In this document: positions 44,208 through 53,948 of the stretch, piece by piece
How positions within the stretch are numbered: the first letter of the stretch is position 1
Layout: each line of letters begins with the position of its first letter
Assembly: GCF_947489715.1 (NCBI RefSeq)
Contig: NZ_CANLER010000004.1
Coordinates: 124,001-188,000, forward strand
Reading direction: 5' to 3'
DNA from: an uncultured Roseovarius sp.
GTDB lineage: Bacteria; Pseudomonadota; Alphaproteobacteria; Rhodobacterales; Rhodobacteraceae
DNA length: 64,000 nucleotides
Program-made: the position numbers and the translations under genes
The notes under the pieces: model-generated
Databases searched by the model: none
What the model was told of the DNA's origin: nothing
Seen by the model: the letters and a program-made list of their open reading frames with translations, nothing else

Positions 44208-45247
44208 GCCGAGTTCAGACCCTTACGATTGCAGCCGAGGATGCCGATCAGCGGCTTGATCGCTGGCTGCGGCGCCAGTTCCCCCATCTGGGGCAGGGCC
44301 GGATCGAGAAGATGTGCCGCAAGGGAGAGTTGCGGGTCGATGGTGGCAGGGTCAAGCCCGCGACACGCCTCGCATCCGGGCAGCAGGTGCGTATCCCGCC
44401 GTTGCCCGATCCGAATGCCCCCAAACCAGATTACGGCAGCCGCGTCTCGGACGCTGACGCGACGCTGATCCGGTCCTGTGTGATCTACCGCGATGACCAT
44501 GTGATTGCCCTCAACAAACCACCCGGCCTGCCGGTGCAGGGTGGATCGAAACAGGCGCGCCATGTCGACGGGTTATCAGAGGCGTTGCGGTTTGGCCTTG
44601 AGGAGAAACCTCGTCTTGTGCACCGGCTGGACAAGGATACCTCGGGCGTTCTTGTGCTGGCGCGCACCCGTCTTGCGGCCAAGGCTCTGACCGCCGCTTT
44701 CCGCCACCGCGCCACGCGCAAGATTTATTGGGCGGTTGTCGCCGGGGTGCCGATCCCGCGGCAGGGCACGATCCGTTACGGCCTGGTCAAGGCACCGGGT
44801 CACGGCGCGAAGGGGGAGGGCGAAAAGATGCTCTGCCTGCATCCGCGTGACATTGACGCCACGCCGGGTGCAAAACACGCCACGACCGACTACACCGTGC
44901 TGGAACCTGCTGGCAGCCGCACCGCCTGGATGGCATTGACCCCGATCACCGGGCGTACCCACCAGCTGCGCGCCCATATGGCCGAGATCGGTCATCCGAT
45001 CATCGGCGACGGCAAATATGGCGGTTCGGGTCAGGAAAACCTTGGCGATGGCTGGGGCGCGCAACTGGGTGGCGATATCAGTCGCAAACTGCACCTGCAT
45101 GCGCGGTCGTTGCACATCGAACACCCTGTTACCCGTGCCATCCTGCACCTGACCGCGCCGTTGCCCAAACACATGGCCCACACCTGGGACACGTTCCAAT
45201 GGATACCGGGCGAGGCACCGGATGACCCGTTCGAGGATTGGGAATGA
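44204..45247 (+). CDS. RluA family pseudouridine synthase (RluC/RluD-like)
   Basis: A 347-residue RNA-modifying enzyme. It has an N-terminal S4 RNA-binding domain (QRLDRWLRRQFPHLGQGRIEKMCRKGELRVDGG) and the catalytic domain with Asp in HRLDKDTSGVLVLART, the nucleophile that flips the uridine. ITGRTHQLRAHMAEIGHPIIGDGKYGG is the typical C-terminal motif. The combination with S4 points to 23S rRNA sites like those of RluC or RluD, but the exact target cannot be told. Part of the overlapping run crcB, RluA-type, HAD, ATP12. Confidence 0.94.
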   Translation: MSRVQTLTIAAEDADQRLDRWLRRQFPHLGQGRIEKMCRKGELRVDGGRVKPATRLASGQQVRIPPLPDPNAPKPDYGSRVSDADATLIRSCVIYRDDHVIALNKPPGLPVQGGSKQARHVDGLSEALRFGLEEKPRLVHRLDKDTSGVLVLARTRLAAKALTAAFRHRATRKIYWAVVAGVPIPRQGTIRYGLVKAPGHGAKGEGEKMLCLHPRDIDATPGAKHATTDYTVLEPAGSRTAWMALTPITGRTHQLRAHMAEIGHPIIGDGKYGGSGQENLGDGWGAQLGGDISRKLHLHARSLHIEHPVTRAILHLTAPLPKHMAHTWDTFQWIPGEAPDDPFEDWE

Positions 45248-45930
45248 GTGCGCTCAGGCTGGCCGTTTTCGATATGGACGGCACCTTGATGGACAGTCAG
45301 GATTTCATCGTGCGGGCGATGGAGGGCGCTTTTACCGCCTTCAGCCTGCCGGCCCCGCCCCGCGCCAGGATCCTGTCGATTGTCGGTCTGTCACTTTACG
45401 AAGCTGTGGCGCGCCTGATCCCGGACCAAGCCGAAGATCTGATCGCGCAGGTGGCCGAGGCCTATAAAGCGTGCTTCATCGCGCAACGTGCGGAAACCGG
45501 TGGCGAGGCGAGCGCGCCGCTTTATCCCGGTGCTAAGGCCGTGCTTGAGACATTGGCTGCGCGGCCCGGGGTGGCGTTGGGTGTGGCCACGGGCAAGGCC
45601 CGACGCGGGCTGGATCATGCCTGTGCGGCGCATGACCTCGACCGGTTTTTCACCACCCGCCAGACCGCCGATCATCATCCGTCCAAGCCGCACCCGTCGA
45701 TGGTGCTGAGCTGCCTTCAGGAAACCGGTGCCGCCGCAGCCAGCACGGTCATGATCGGGGACACCACATTTGACATTGAAATGGGGCGCGCCGCCGAGGT
45801 GCGCACCTTGGGCGTGACCTGGGGCTATCATGATGCCTCCGATCTGCGGGCCGCGGGCGCAGATATGCTGGTGGATGGCTTTGACGCCGTGCCGGGCGCC
45901 CTGGATGAATTGTGGGAGGGCAGCGCATGA
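45244..45930 (+). CDS. HAD-superfamily hydrolase (phosphoglycolate phosphatase-like)
   Basis: A 228-residue phosphatase. The nucleophile motif VFDMDGTLMDS is at the N-terminus, and the Thr/Ser and Lys motifs (VATGKARRGLDHAC, then HHPSKPHPSM) and the metal-ligand GDTTFDIEMGRAA follow in order. This is the layout of Gph- and beta-phosphoglucomutase-like HAD proteins. ATG 45244 (ATGA with the upstream stop) is preferred over the more upstream 45238. Substrate unknown. Confidence 0.9.
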   Translation: MSALRLAVFDMDGTLMDSQDFIVRAMEGAFTAFSLPAPPRARILSIVGLSLYEAVARLIPDQAEDLIAQVAEAYKACFIAQRAETGGEASAPLYPGAKAVLETLAARPGVALGVATGKARRGLDHACAAHDLDRFFTTRQTADHHPSKPHPSMVLSCLQETGAAAASTVMIGDTTFDIEMGRAAEVRTLGVTWGYHDASDLRAAGADMLVDGFDAVPGALDELWEGSA

Positions 45931-46643
45931 GCAACTGGAAACTCAAACGCTTTTGGGATGCCGCTGCCGTGCGCCGGACAGAGCAGGGATTTGCGGTCGA
46001 GCTGGATGGTCGTCCGGTCAAGACCCCGGCCAAGACGACACTGATCGTGCCGACGCAGCCTTTGGCGAACCAGATCGCCGCCGAATGGAATGCCGCCGAG
46101 GGGCAGATCAACCCCGCTGATATGCCTTTCACCCGCTCGGCCAATGCGGCCATCGACAAAGTGACCCACCAACACGCCGAAGTCGCCGATATGCTGGCTG
46201 CCTATGGTGATGCCGACCTGACCTGTTACCGGGCCGACGGCCCGCAGGAACTGGTCACGCGCCAGGCCGAGGGGTGGGACCCGCTGCTGGACTGGGCCGA
46301 CACCACGTTGGGCGCGCGCTTGCTGCCGGTACAGGGCGTCATTCACTCGCCACAGGATACAGGTGCGTTGCGGACGCTGGCCGATCAGGTGCATGCGCTT
46401 GATCCGTTTGCGCTAACGGCTTTTCATGATCTGGTCAGCCTTTCAGGGTCACTGGTTATCGGCTTCGCGGCACTTCACAACCTGCACCCGCCAGAGGCGC
46501 TTTGGCGGTTATCGCGCATTGATGAGCTCTGGCAGGAAGAGCAATGGGGCGAAGATGAAGAGGCGCAGGAAATGGCGGCCAGGAAAGAATCGGACTTTTT
46601 ACACGCAAAAACGTTCTATAATCTTTCGTGCTCGCCTCACTGA
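45927..46643 (+). CDS. ATP12 family chaperone (F1-ATPase assembly)
   Basis: A 238-residue protein of the ATP12 family; in mitochondria ATP12 binds the F1 alpha subunit during assembly. Seen are FWDAAAVRRTEQGFAVELDGRPVKTPAKTTLIVPTQPLANQIAAEWNAAEGQINPADMPFTR and the C-terminal half with DLVSLSGSLVIGFAAL. The start overlaps the HAD stop (ATGA). Its context in an operon with RluA and HAD genes, 7 kb from the atp genes, is usual for Rhodobacteraceae. Confidence 0.93.
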   Translation: MSNWKLKRFWDAAAVRRTEQGFAVELDGRPVKTPAKTTLIVPTQPLANQIAAEWNAAEGQINPADMPFTRSANAAIDKVTHQHAEVADMLAAYGDADLTCYRADGPQELVTRQAEGWDPLLDWADTTLGARLLPVQGVIHSPQDTGALRTLADQVHALDPFALTAFHDLVSLSGSLVIGFAALHNLHPPEALWRLSRIDELWQEEQWGEDEEAQEMAARKESDFLHAKTFYNLSCSPH

Positions 46644-46841
46644 TGTCCTCCGGGATCGCTTCCCCAGGGTAAACTATACTGAATTGCCATGGTTTTTCGT
46701 GATCCAGGTCTTGACGTTTTGTGATGATTCTACACAAACTCGCGGGCACTGAGGGGTGAATGCCCCTGTTACAGTATCGCCCCGGCCCCTTTGTGGCCGT
46801 ACGAACCGCCCCAAAGGGCGGACAATCAGGAAGAGGTAAAA

Positions 46842-47861
46842 ATGAAAAAATCCGTATTTTTTGGTGCGCTGACTGTTGCTGGCCTTGCGGCTGGCGCTGC
46901 GGCTGCCGGTACGCTGGACGACGTTAAAGCGCGCGGCAAGCTGAACTGTGGCGTGACCACCGGCCTGGTCGGCTTTGCCGCACCGGACGCAAATGGTAAG
47001 TGGGAAGGCTTTGATGTTGGCGTATGCCGCGCGGTCGCCGCTGCTGTTCTGGGTGACGCAACCGCCGTCGAATTCGTGCCGACCACCGGCAAAACCCGTT
47101 TCACCGCGCTTGCATCGGGTGAGATCGACATGCTGGCCCGTAACACCACATGGACCTTCTCGCGCGACGTGGACCTCAAGTTCACTTTTGTTGGCGTGAA
47201 CTACTATGATGGTCAGGGCTTCATGGTTCCCAAGGAACTGGGCGTAAGCTCGGCCAAGGAACTGGACGGCGCGACCGTCTGCATCCAGACCGGTACAACC
47301 ACCGAGCTGAACCTCGCGGACTTCTTCCGCGCCAACAACATCAGCTACGAGCCGGTTCCGATTGAAACCAACGCTGAAGGTCAGCAACAGTACCTTGCCG
47401 GTGCGTGTGACACATACACCACCGACGCATCAGGTCTAGCTGCAACACGCGCCACGTTTGAAAACCCGGGCGACCATGTTCTGCTGCCCGAGATCATTTC
47501 GAAAGAGCCGCTGGGCCCGCTTGTGCGCCACGGCGACAACGAATGGGGTGACGTGGTTCGCTGGACCCTGAACGCGCTGATCACAGCCGAGGAGCTGGGT
47601 GTGACATCGACCAACATCGCTGAAATGAGCGCGGCACCCGGCAGCAACCCGGAAATCAACCGCCTGCTGGGTACCGAAGGTAACCTGGGCGAGATGCTGG
47701 GACTGTCGGCTGACTGGGCCAAGAACGCCATCATGGCGGGTGGCAACTATGGTGAGCTCTTTGAGCAGAACATCGGTGAAAGCACCTCGATCGGTCTGGC
47801 CCGTGGCCTGAACGCTCAGTGGACCGAAGGCGGCCTGATCTATTCACCGCCTTTCCGCTAA
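46842..47861 (+). CDS. bztA: Glutamate/glutamine/aspartate/asparagine ABC transporter, binding protein
   Basis: A 339-residue periplasmic receptor. Signal peptide MKKSVFFGALTVAGLAAGAAAAG with Ala-rich cleavage region. Type SBP_bac_3: TLDDVKARGKLNCGVTTGLVGFAAPDANGKWEGFDVGVCRAVAAAV, DATAVEFVPTTGKTRFTALASGEIDMLARNTTWTFSRDV. This is the pattern of BztA/AapJ rather than of other amino acid receptors. GAAGAGG precedes ATG 46842. First gene of bztABCD, followed by a hairpin before bztB. Confidence 0.95.
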   Translation: MKKSVFFGALTVAGLAAGAAAAGTLDDVKARGKLNCGVTTGLVGFAAPDANGKWEGFDVGVCRAVAAAVLGDATAVEFVPTTGKTRFTALASGEIDMLARNTTWTFSRDVDLKFTFVGVNYYDGQGFMVPKELGVSSAKELDGATVCIQTGTTTELNLADFFRANNISYEPVPIETNAEGQQQYLAGACDTYTTDASGLAATRATFENPGDHVLLPEIISKEPLGPLVRHGDNEWGDVVRWTLNALITAEELGVTSTNIAEMSAAPGSNPEINRLLGTEGNLGEMLGLSADWAKNAIMAGGNYGELFEQNIGESTSIGLARGLNAQWTEGGLIYSPPFR

Positions 47862-47874
47862 GAACCAAAAGGGC

Positions 47875-47900
47875 AAGGGCGCGGCATCGACCGCGCCCTT
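47875..47900 (+). terminator. Hairpin between bztA and bztB
   Basis: AAGGGCGCGG (47875-47884) pairs with CCGCGCCCTT (47891-47900), 10 bp with a 6-base loop, followed by TTCC. Likely a partial terminator or stabiliser that raises bztA mRNA over the downstream genes. Confidence 0.75.
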
Positions 47901-47989
47901 TTCCTATCCAACGAACAACACCTGAGTTTGCGACGAGCGGGGCATACCCCGCCGGATAGTCGCTCAGGGGCAATCAGGGATACGTCTTT

Positions 47990-49204
47990 ATGACAACTAT
48001 TACCGACCCTCCGAAGGAGTCGTTTCGGTTATCGCAACTTATTTACGATACCCGTTACCGTTCACTGACTTTTCAGGCCATTGCGGCCTTGGTTCTGGCC
48101 CTCTCGATCTGGTATCTGGGGAACAATCTGATCCAGAACCTGCGCGCCGCGGGCCTCAACATCTCGTTTGATTTTTTGGGTGATACGGCGAATTACGACA
48201 TCAGCCAGCGCCTGATCGAATATGACAGCCAATCCTCGCACGCGCGGGCAGCTATTGTCGGCGTACTCAACACGCTTCTGGTTGCGGTTCTGGCCTGTAT
48301 CACGGCCACAATATTCGGGGTGATCGCGGGTGTGCTGCGTCTGTCGAACAACTGGCTCGTGCGCAAGCTGATGGCCGTCTATGTCGAGATTTTCCGCAAC
48401 ATTCCGGTCCTGATATGGATCATCATAATCTTCACCATCATGACGGCCGTTCTGCCGGGGCCACGCGCCTTTCGCGGGGACGATGCAACCTCGTCGATGG
48501 TTCTGGGCTCTTTTGCCTTTACCAACCGCGGCATCTATATACCGGCGCCGATCTGGGGACCGGGCTCGATGGTTGTGGTCGCGACCTTCATCGCGTCGAT
48601 TGTCGGCGTGTTCGCCTACCGGCGCTACACCACGAACCTGCTCTATGCGACTGGTCGTCTGTTGCCCGTGCTCTGGCCAAGCATCGCCATGCTGCTGCTG
48701 CCGACGCTTTTGGTGTTCGTCATCCTGGGCAAGCCGATTGGTCTGGATTTCCCCGAGCTCAAGGGGTTCAATTTTCAGGGCGGCATCAAGATCGGCGGCC
48801 CGCTGATCGCCCTATGGTTCGCCCTGTCGATCTATACCGGTGCCTTCATCGCGGAAAACGTCCGCGCGGGTATTCAGGCGGTTTCCAAAGGTCAGACCGA
48901 AGCGGCGTCGGCCCTTGGTCTGCGTCCCGGACGCGTGATGAACCTGGTGATCTTGCCGCAGGCGCTGCGGGTGATCATCCCGCCGCTGATTTCGCAATAT
49001 CTCAACATTACCAAGAACTCGTCGCTGGCGATTGCCGTGGGCTATGCCGACATCACCGCAACGCTGGGCGGGATCACGTTGAACCAGACCGGGCGCGCGA
49101 TTGAATGCGTATTGCTCCTGATGCTGTTCTATCTGACGATCTCACTGCTGATTTCAGCGTTCATGAACGTCTACAACTCGTCCATCAAGCTGAAGGAGCG
49201 CTGA
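47990..49204 (+). CDS. bztB: Bzt amino acid ABC transporter permease B
   Basis: A 404-residue permease of the polar amino acid ABC family, long like BztB/AapQ (typical permeases are about 220 residues). Extended N-terminal region of about 85 residues, then SSHARAAIVGVLNTLLVAVLACITATIFG, EIFRNIPVLIWI and the EAA loop EAASALGLRPGRVMNLVILPQALRVIIPPLISQYLNITKNSSLAIAV. Forms a heterodimer with BztC. Start at ATG 47990, about 129 bases after bztA. Confidence 0.95.
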   Translation: MTTITDPPKESFRLSQLIYDTRYRSLTFQAIAALVLALSIWYLGNNLIQNLRAAGLNISFDFLGDTANYDISQRLIEYDSQSSHARAAIVGVLNTLLVAVLACITATIFGVIAGVLRLSNNWLVRKLMAVYVEIFRNIPVLIWIIIIFTIMTAVLPGPRAFRGDDATSSMVLGSFAFTNRGIYIPAPIWGPGSMVVVATFIASIVGVFAYRRYTTNLLYATGRLLPVLWPSIAMLLLPTLLVFVILGKPIGLDFPELKGFNFQGGIKIGGPLIALWFALSIYTGAFIAENVRAGIQAVSKGQTEAASALGLRPGRVMNLVILPQALRVIIPPLISQYLNITKNSSLAIAVGYADITATLGGITLNQTGRAIECVLLLMLFYLTISLLISAFMNVYNSSIKLKER

Positions 49205-49207
49205 GCC

Positions 49208-50506
49208 ATGTCTGATACACATGCTGAATCTGTCGCGTTCGTTCGCGAAACCACAATACCAGAATCGCCACCCCCCGCGACAGAAAGGGGCGTTGTCAAA
49301 TGGCTGCGCGAAAACCTGTTCGCAACGCCGGCCAACAGTGTCCTGACCATTGCCGCGCTCTATGTGATCTACCTGATCCTCGCATCGACCTTGCCGTGGA
49401 TCTTCGGTGGCCTCTGGACAACAACCAGCCTGGCTGAATGCCGGGAGATCCTGCAGGGCAAGACCGGTGCCTGTTTCTCGGTGCTGACCGAGCGATGGAA
49501 CCAGTTGCTCTATGGGTTCAAATACCCGGTCGAGGAATACTGGCGTCCAAACCTGGCTTTCCTGCTGCTGTTTATTGCCGCGGCACCGGTGCTGTTCTTT
49601 GATCTGCCCCGCAAACTGCTGATCTTCACCGGGCTTTATCCTTTCCTTGCCTATTGGCTGATCTGGGGCGGCAGTGCCCTTGTTCCGATCGTGGCCTTGC
49701 TGGGTATCCTGGGCGGCGCTCTGGTCTATCAGCGGTTCGTCAAGTCAAGCTTCGCGGCTGGCTTTTTCGGTGCTATCCTTGCAGCTTTCGTCATCTGGAT
49801 CGTTGCCGGAATGATCATCCCGGAAAACGCGTCGGAGAATGCCATGCTGAGGGCGGTGCCCAGCCGTGATCTGGGGGGCTTCATGCTCAACATGATGCTG
49901 GGTGTTACCTGCGTGTCGTTGTCGCTTCCGATCGGGATTGCATTGGCCCTGGGCCGTCAATCCGACATGCCGCTGATCAAGTGGGTTTGCGTGATCTTCA
50001 TCGAGTTCATCCGCGGCGTGCCGCTGATTACGCTGCTCTTCGTGGCCTCGGTGATGCTGTCGTATTTCTTCCCACCCGAAAGCACGGTGGACCTGTTCCT
50101 GCGCGTGGTGATCATGATCACCATGTTCTCCTCGGCCTACATCGCTGAGGTGATCCGGGGTGGCCTCGCTGCCCTGCCAAAGGGGCAGTATGAAGGGGCG
50201 GACTCGCTCGGTCTCGACTATCCGCAGGCGATGCAGCTGATTATCCTGCCACAGGCGCTCAAGATTTCCATCCCGGGGATCGTGAACGTGGCGGTGGGGC
50301 TTTTCAAGGACACCACGCTGGTTTCGGTCATTTCGATGTTCGACCTCGTGGGCATGATCCGCGGGCCTATCCTGGCATCGACCGAATGGAATGGCGTCTA
50401 CTGGGAGCTTCTCGGCTTTGCCGCGCTTCTGTTCTTCGTCGTCTGCTACGGCATCTCTCAATACTCGCAATGGCTGGAACGCCGTCTTGCGACCGATCAT
50501 CGATAA
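49208..50506 (+). CDS. bztC: Bzt amino acid ABC transporter permease C
   Basis: A 432-residue permease matching BztC/AapM in length and order. N-terminal cytosolic tail of about 40 residues, membrane segments, and the conserved EAA loop EGADSLGLDYPQAMQLIILPQALKISIPGIVNVAVGLFKDTTLVSVISMFDLVG. FIEFIRGVPLITLLFVASVMLSYFFPPE is typical. It starts 4 bases after the bztB stop and ends 12 bases before bztD, confirming one operon. Confidence 0.95.
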   Translation: MSDTHAESVAFVRETTIPESPPPATERGVVKWLRENLFATPANSVLTIAALYVIYLILASTLPWIFGGLWTTTSLAECREILQGKTGACFSVLTERWNQLLYGFKYPVEEYWRPNLAFLLLFIAAAPVLFFDLPRKLLIFTGLYPFLAYWLIWGGSALVPIVALLGILGGALVYQRFVKSSFAAGFFGAILAAFVIWIVAGMIIPENASENAMLRAVPSRDLGGFMLNMMLGVTCVSLSLPIGIALALGRQSDMPLIKWVCVIFIEFIRGVPLITLLFVASVMLSYFFPPESTVDLFLRVVIMITMFSSAYIAEVIRGGLAALPKGQYEGADSLGLDYPQAMQLIILPQALKISIPGIVNVAVGLFKDTTLVSVISMFDLVGMIRGPILASTEWNGVYWELLGFAALLFFVVCYGISQYSQWLERRLATDHR

Positions 50507-50518
50507 GGAGGCCTGGAA

Positions 50519-51286
<768 letters not shown>

Positions 51287-51307
51287 TCGGTCCAAGGCAC
51301 ACAATTT

Positions 51308-51339
51308 GGCCCCGCAGAGTGATCTGTGGGGCCTTTTTT
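51308..51339 (+). terminator. Rho-independent terminator of bztABCD
   Basis: GGCCCCGCAGA (51308-51318) pairs with TCTGTGGGGCC (51323-51333) with one G-T pair and a 4-base loop, followed by TTTTTT (51334-51339). Confidence 0.93.
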
Positions 51340-51453
51340 ATGGGGGCGGATTTGAAAGGCCTGCTGGGTCTGATCACCCTCTAGGGATCAAGCATTATGC
51401 CTGCGATCCGCTGAACCTCTGGGCGCGAACAACGCGTCCCTCGGAACATGCGA

Positions 51454-52905
51454 TCACTTGGCCGCCTTAGCGCAAGCGGCGTCAGCGGCCTGCCAGTTTT
51501 CGATCCAGTTCCATCCTCCCAAAGCGTCAACCAGCGGCGCAAGCTCGGTCTCGTATCGTTTCCATTTCGCCAGTGCCGCGGTGTTGATTGGCGCACGGAC
51601 CTGCATGACCGAGGCGGTTCTGACAATTTCGTCCCCCTGTTCCGGCGACAGGCAGACCGGGTCCCAGGGAAGGCCGACGTGATCGAGAAGGCCGCGAATT
51701 TGCGCTTCGGTATCGGTGACCAGTGCGCTGTAGGATTGCCTGCGCAATGCTGCGCCGATCTTGCCTTCATAATCCTCAAGCGAGGCATAGACCGCCCGGG
51801 TCAGATGGCCGATGGTGTCGAGTCGTTTTGAGAACGCATGCGTGGCATCGAAATTGGTCATGAAGTTGGACAGGCCAACATCCAGCGGGTGCCGCGACAT
51901 GAAAATGAATTTCGCATCGGGCAGGATGGTTTTGGCAAACCCGATCTCGAAACAATTCAGCGGCAGTTTGTCGACGATGACAGGCGCCGGGGTTTGCGTG
52001 AACCCTTGCAAACTCAACTTGGTGTGAAGTGTCCGGCACTCGTCAATCTGTTGTGCGGTCAGCTTGGCCACCCAATCCCATCGTCCAGTCAGCCCGTGTT
52101 CCTTGGCAACCTGTTCCCGGCAAGCTGTCAGAACGGTTGGAAGGACCTGGCTTTCGCCAATGGAGTGCACATTTGTGTGGCGGCACAAAATGCGCTCAAC
52201 CAATGTTGTCCCCGAGCGCGGCAGGCCGACGATAAAAGCAAAGCGGGGGGCGTCGGATGCCACTGGGGTCAGCGCGTCATTCCCGCCTTTGAACAGGTGC
52301 TTCTGATCGGCCACGCGTTGGTCAAACATTTCGGCATCATAGGCGCCGTCAACAAGCTGTTTGCTTCGTGCAAAGAAGCGAAAGGCGATCCGGTGATTGC
52401 CAGCGGCATCTTCAATGCGGCCAAGGGCGTTGAGGGCGGTTGCCTTGTCGGTCGGGTTCAATCCCTTGGACTCGGCCAGATTGCGGAGCGTTCTTGCCCG
52501 GTGGCTTTTGCGGTCGAAAACCTTGATCAGATTCAACGCGGCAAGGGCAGAGACGGATCGCGGCGTCAGTTTCAAAAGCTGGCTAAAGGCCTGTTCGGCG
52601 CTCTGCGTGTCGCCCACAGACAGGGTCATCGCGCCAAGCCTACCCCAGCCTGACGGATCGGTCGGCGAGATCTCGACGATTTGCCTGATCAGCTGAATTG
52701 ACGTTTCCTGATCCCCAAGCCGCCAGTAGCAGATCGCCATATCATCCAGCAGCCTTGCATCGTTCGGAAAGAAGTCCTGAACTTTCAGCAGGATTTCCAG
52801 CGCGGGCTTGAACTCCTGACGCTGCAAGAAGGCATGTACGGGCTTTCTGACCACGTCATAAGTGCTTTCAGGAAGATCGTTTGCGAGGGCCTGGGAGGTT
52901 TTCAT
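51454..52905 (-). CDS. TPR-containing sulfotransferase family protein
   Basis: A 483-residue protein. Residues 1-190 are helical TPR-like repeats (for example LLKVQDFFPNDARLLDDMAICYWRLGD and TEIDPTDPSGWGRLGAM-like stretches), and residues 225-470 resemble a PAPS-dependent sulfotransferase: the 5'-phosphosulfate loop PRSGTTLVERIL and the 3'-phosphate motif in FIMSRHPLDVGLSNFM. It would sulfate sugars, lipids or proteins; substrate unknown. No signal peptide. It faces the bzt genes and is divergent from the atp operon. Confidence 0.88.
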   Translation of the reverse strand: MKTSQALANDLPESTYDVVRKPVHAFLQRQEFKPALEILLKVQDFFPNDARLLDDMAICYWRLGDQETSIQLIRQIVEISPTDPSGWGRLGAMTLSVGDTQSAEQAFSQLLKLTPRSVSALAALNLIKVFDRKSHRARTLRNLAESKGLNPTDKATALNALGRIEDAAGNHRIAFRFFARSKQLVDGAYDAEMFDQRVADQKHLFKGGNDALTPVASDAPRFAFIVGLPRSGTTLVERILCRHTNVHSIGESQVLPTVLTACREQVAKEHGLTGRWDWVAKLTAQQIDECRTLHTKLSLQGFTQTPAPVIVDKLPLNCFEIGFAKTILPDAKFIFMSRHPLDVGLSNFMTNFDATHAFSKRLDTIGHLTRAVYASLEDYEGKIGAALRRQSYSALVTDTEAQIRGLLDHVGLPWDPVCLSPEQGDEIVRTASVMQVRAPINTAALAKWKRYETELAPLVDALGGWNWIENWQAADAACAKAAK

Positions 52906-53387
52906 CTTTTTCTTCCGCGTGGTTCGATTTCAGCATGGTTATCGGTGCAATTCCCTAAAGACCGTTTAAGCGCCGCCGGAGAAATCAGCGCCGCGACCGG
53001 AGTTGTCGCTGATCTTTTGGTACCGCGAGCGTAGGCAGGAAATGGGCCGGATTGCGGGGTCTGATGGCTGGTAATTGCCTGTTAGCGGAAACGGCACCTC
53101 ACGAAATGTGACGGTGATCACGCCAAGGAATCGCGGAAAATGTGAGATTCAGGCCCATAAATGAGACATCTAAAATGACACAAACGGTCGCATGTCTGGC
53201 AAGTATATGAAAACAAACAAATTTCGCATTTCAATGGGTTAATCTAAGCGGCTTGCGAGGTGCGCACGGCTCTGTTACACCCACGCCGAATTTCGGTGTT
53301 TTGTGAGAAAATCATCGTCAGGAAACGCCCCCGGAGGTGGACCACGCGCCACCCAGCAACCGGGGCCAAATTATCGGAAGGGTGGAC
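52906..53387. promoter_or_regulatory. Divergent upstream region of atp operon and sulfotransferase
   Basis: About 480 bases without a gene. A possible sigma-70-type promoter for atpH is TTGCGA at 53253-53258, a 17-base spacer, and TACACC at 53276-53281, which is a weak match. GGAAGG at 53376-53381 serves the GTG start of atpH. The region 53150-53230 is AT-rich. No further features were recognised. Confidence 0.35.
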
Positions 53388-53948
53388 GTGTCCGAACCAG
53401 CTTCGATTTCTTCCGGCATTGCCGCGCGCTATGCCACTGCTATTTTCGAGATTTCGAAAGAGGGCAAATCCCTCAAGAAGCTCGACGCCAATGTTACAGA
53501 TCTTGCCCAGGCCATCGATGACAGCGCAGACCTGCGCGAGATGATTTCGAGCCCGGTGATTTCACGCAGCGCCCAAGGGGCCGCGATTGCCGAGATCGGT
53601 AAGAAGATGGGCCTTGAGAAAGCGCTGCAGAGCGGGCTTGGCCTGATGGCTGAAAAGCGCCGCCTCTTTGTGCTGCCACAGCTTGTCGCCCAACTTCGTG
53701 CGATGATCGCCGAGGACAAGGGCGAGATGACCGCGGACGTGACCAGCGCCAAGGCCCTGACCAAGGCGCAGTCCGACAAGCTGGCGAAAACGCTGAAGGC
53801 CCGCATGGGCAAAGACATAATAATCAATGCGACCGTTGATGAAAGCCTCATCGGCGGTCTTGTCGTTAAGGTGGGTTCGAAAATGATCGACACGTCGATC
53901 CGCTCGCGCCTGAATTCCCTCCAGAATGCAATGAAAGAGGTCGGATAA
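53388..53948 (+). CDS. atpH: ATP synthase F1 subunit delta
   Basis: The 186-residue peripheral-stalk subunit that joins F1 to the b subunits. GTG 53388 is chosen because GGAAGGGTGGAC lies directly upstream and the protein then begins VSEPASISSGIAARYATAIFEI, the usual alphaproteobacterial start; ATG at 53337 is not supported. SAKALTKAQSDKL and the C-terminal VDESLIGGLVVKVGSKMIDTSIRSRL are conserved. First gene of the F1 operon, which lacks atpB, E and F as is normal for alphaproteobacteria. It is followed directly by atpA. Confidence 0.95.
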   Translation: MSEPASISSGIAARYATAIFEISKEGKSLKKLDANVTDLAQAIDDSADLREMISSPVISRSAQGAAIAEIGKKMGLEKALQSGLGLMAEKRRLFVLPQLVAQLRAMIAEDKGEMTADVTSAKALTKAQSDKLAKTLKARMGKDIIINATVDESLIGGLVVKVGSKMIDTSIRSRLNSLQNAMKEVG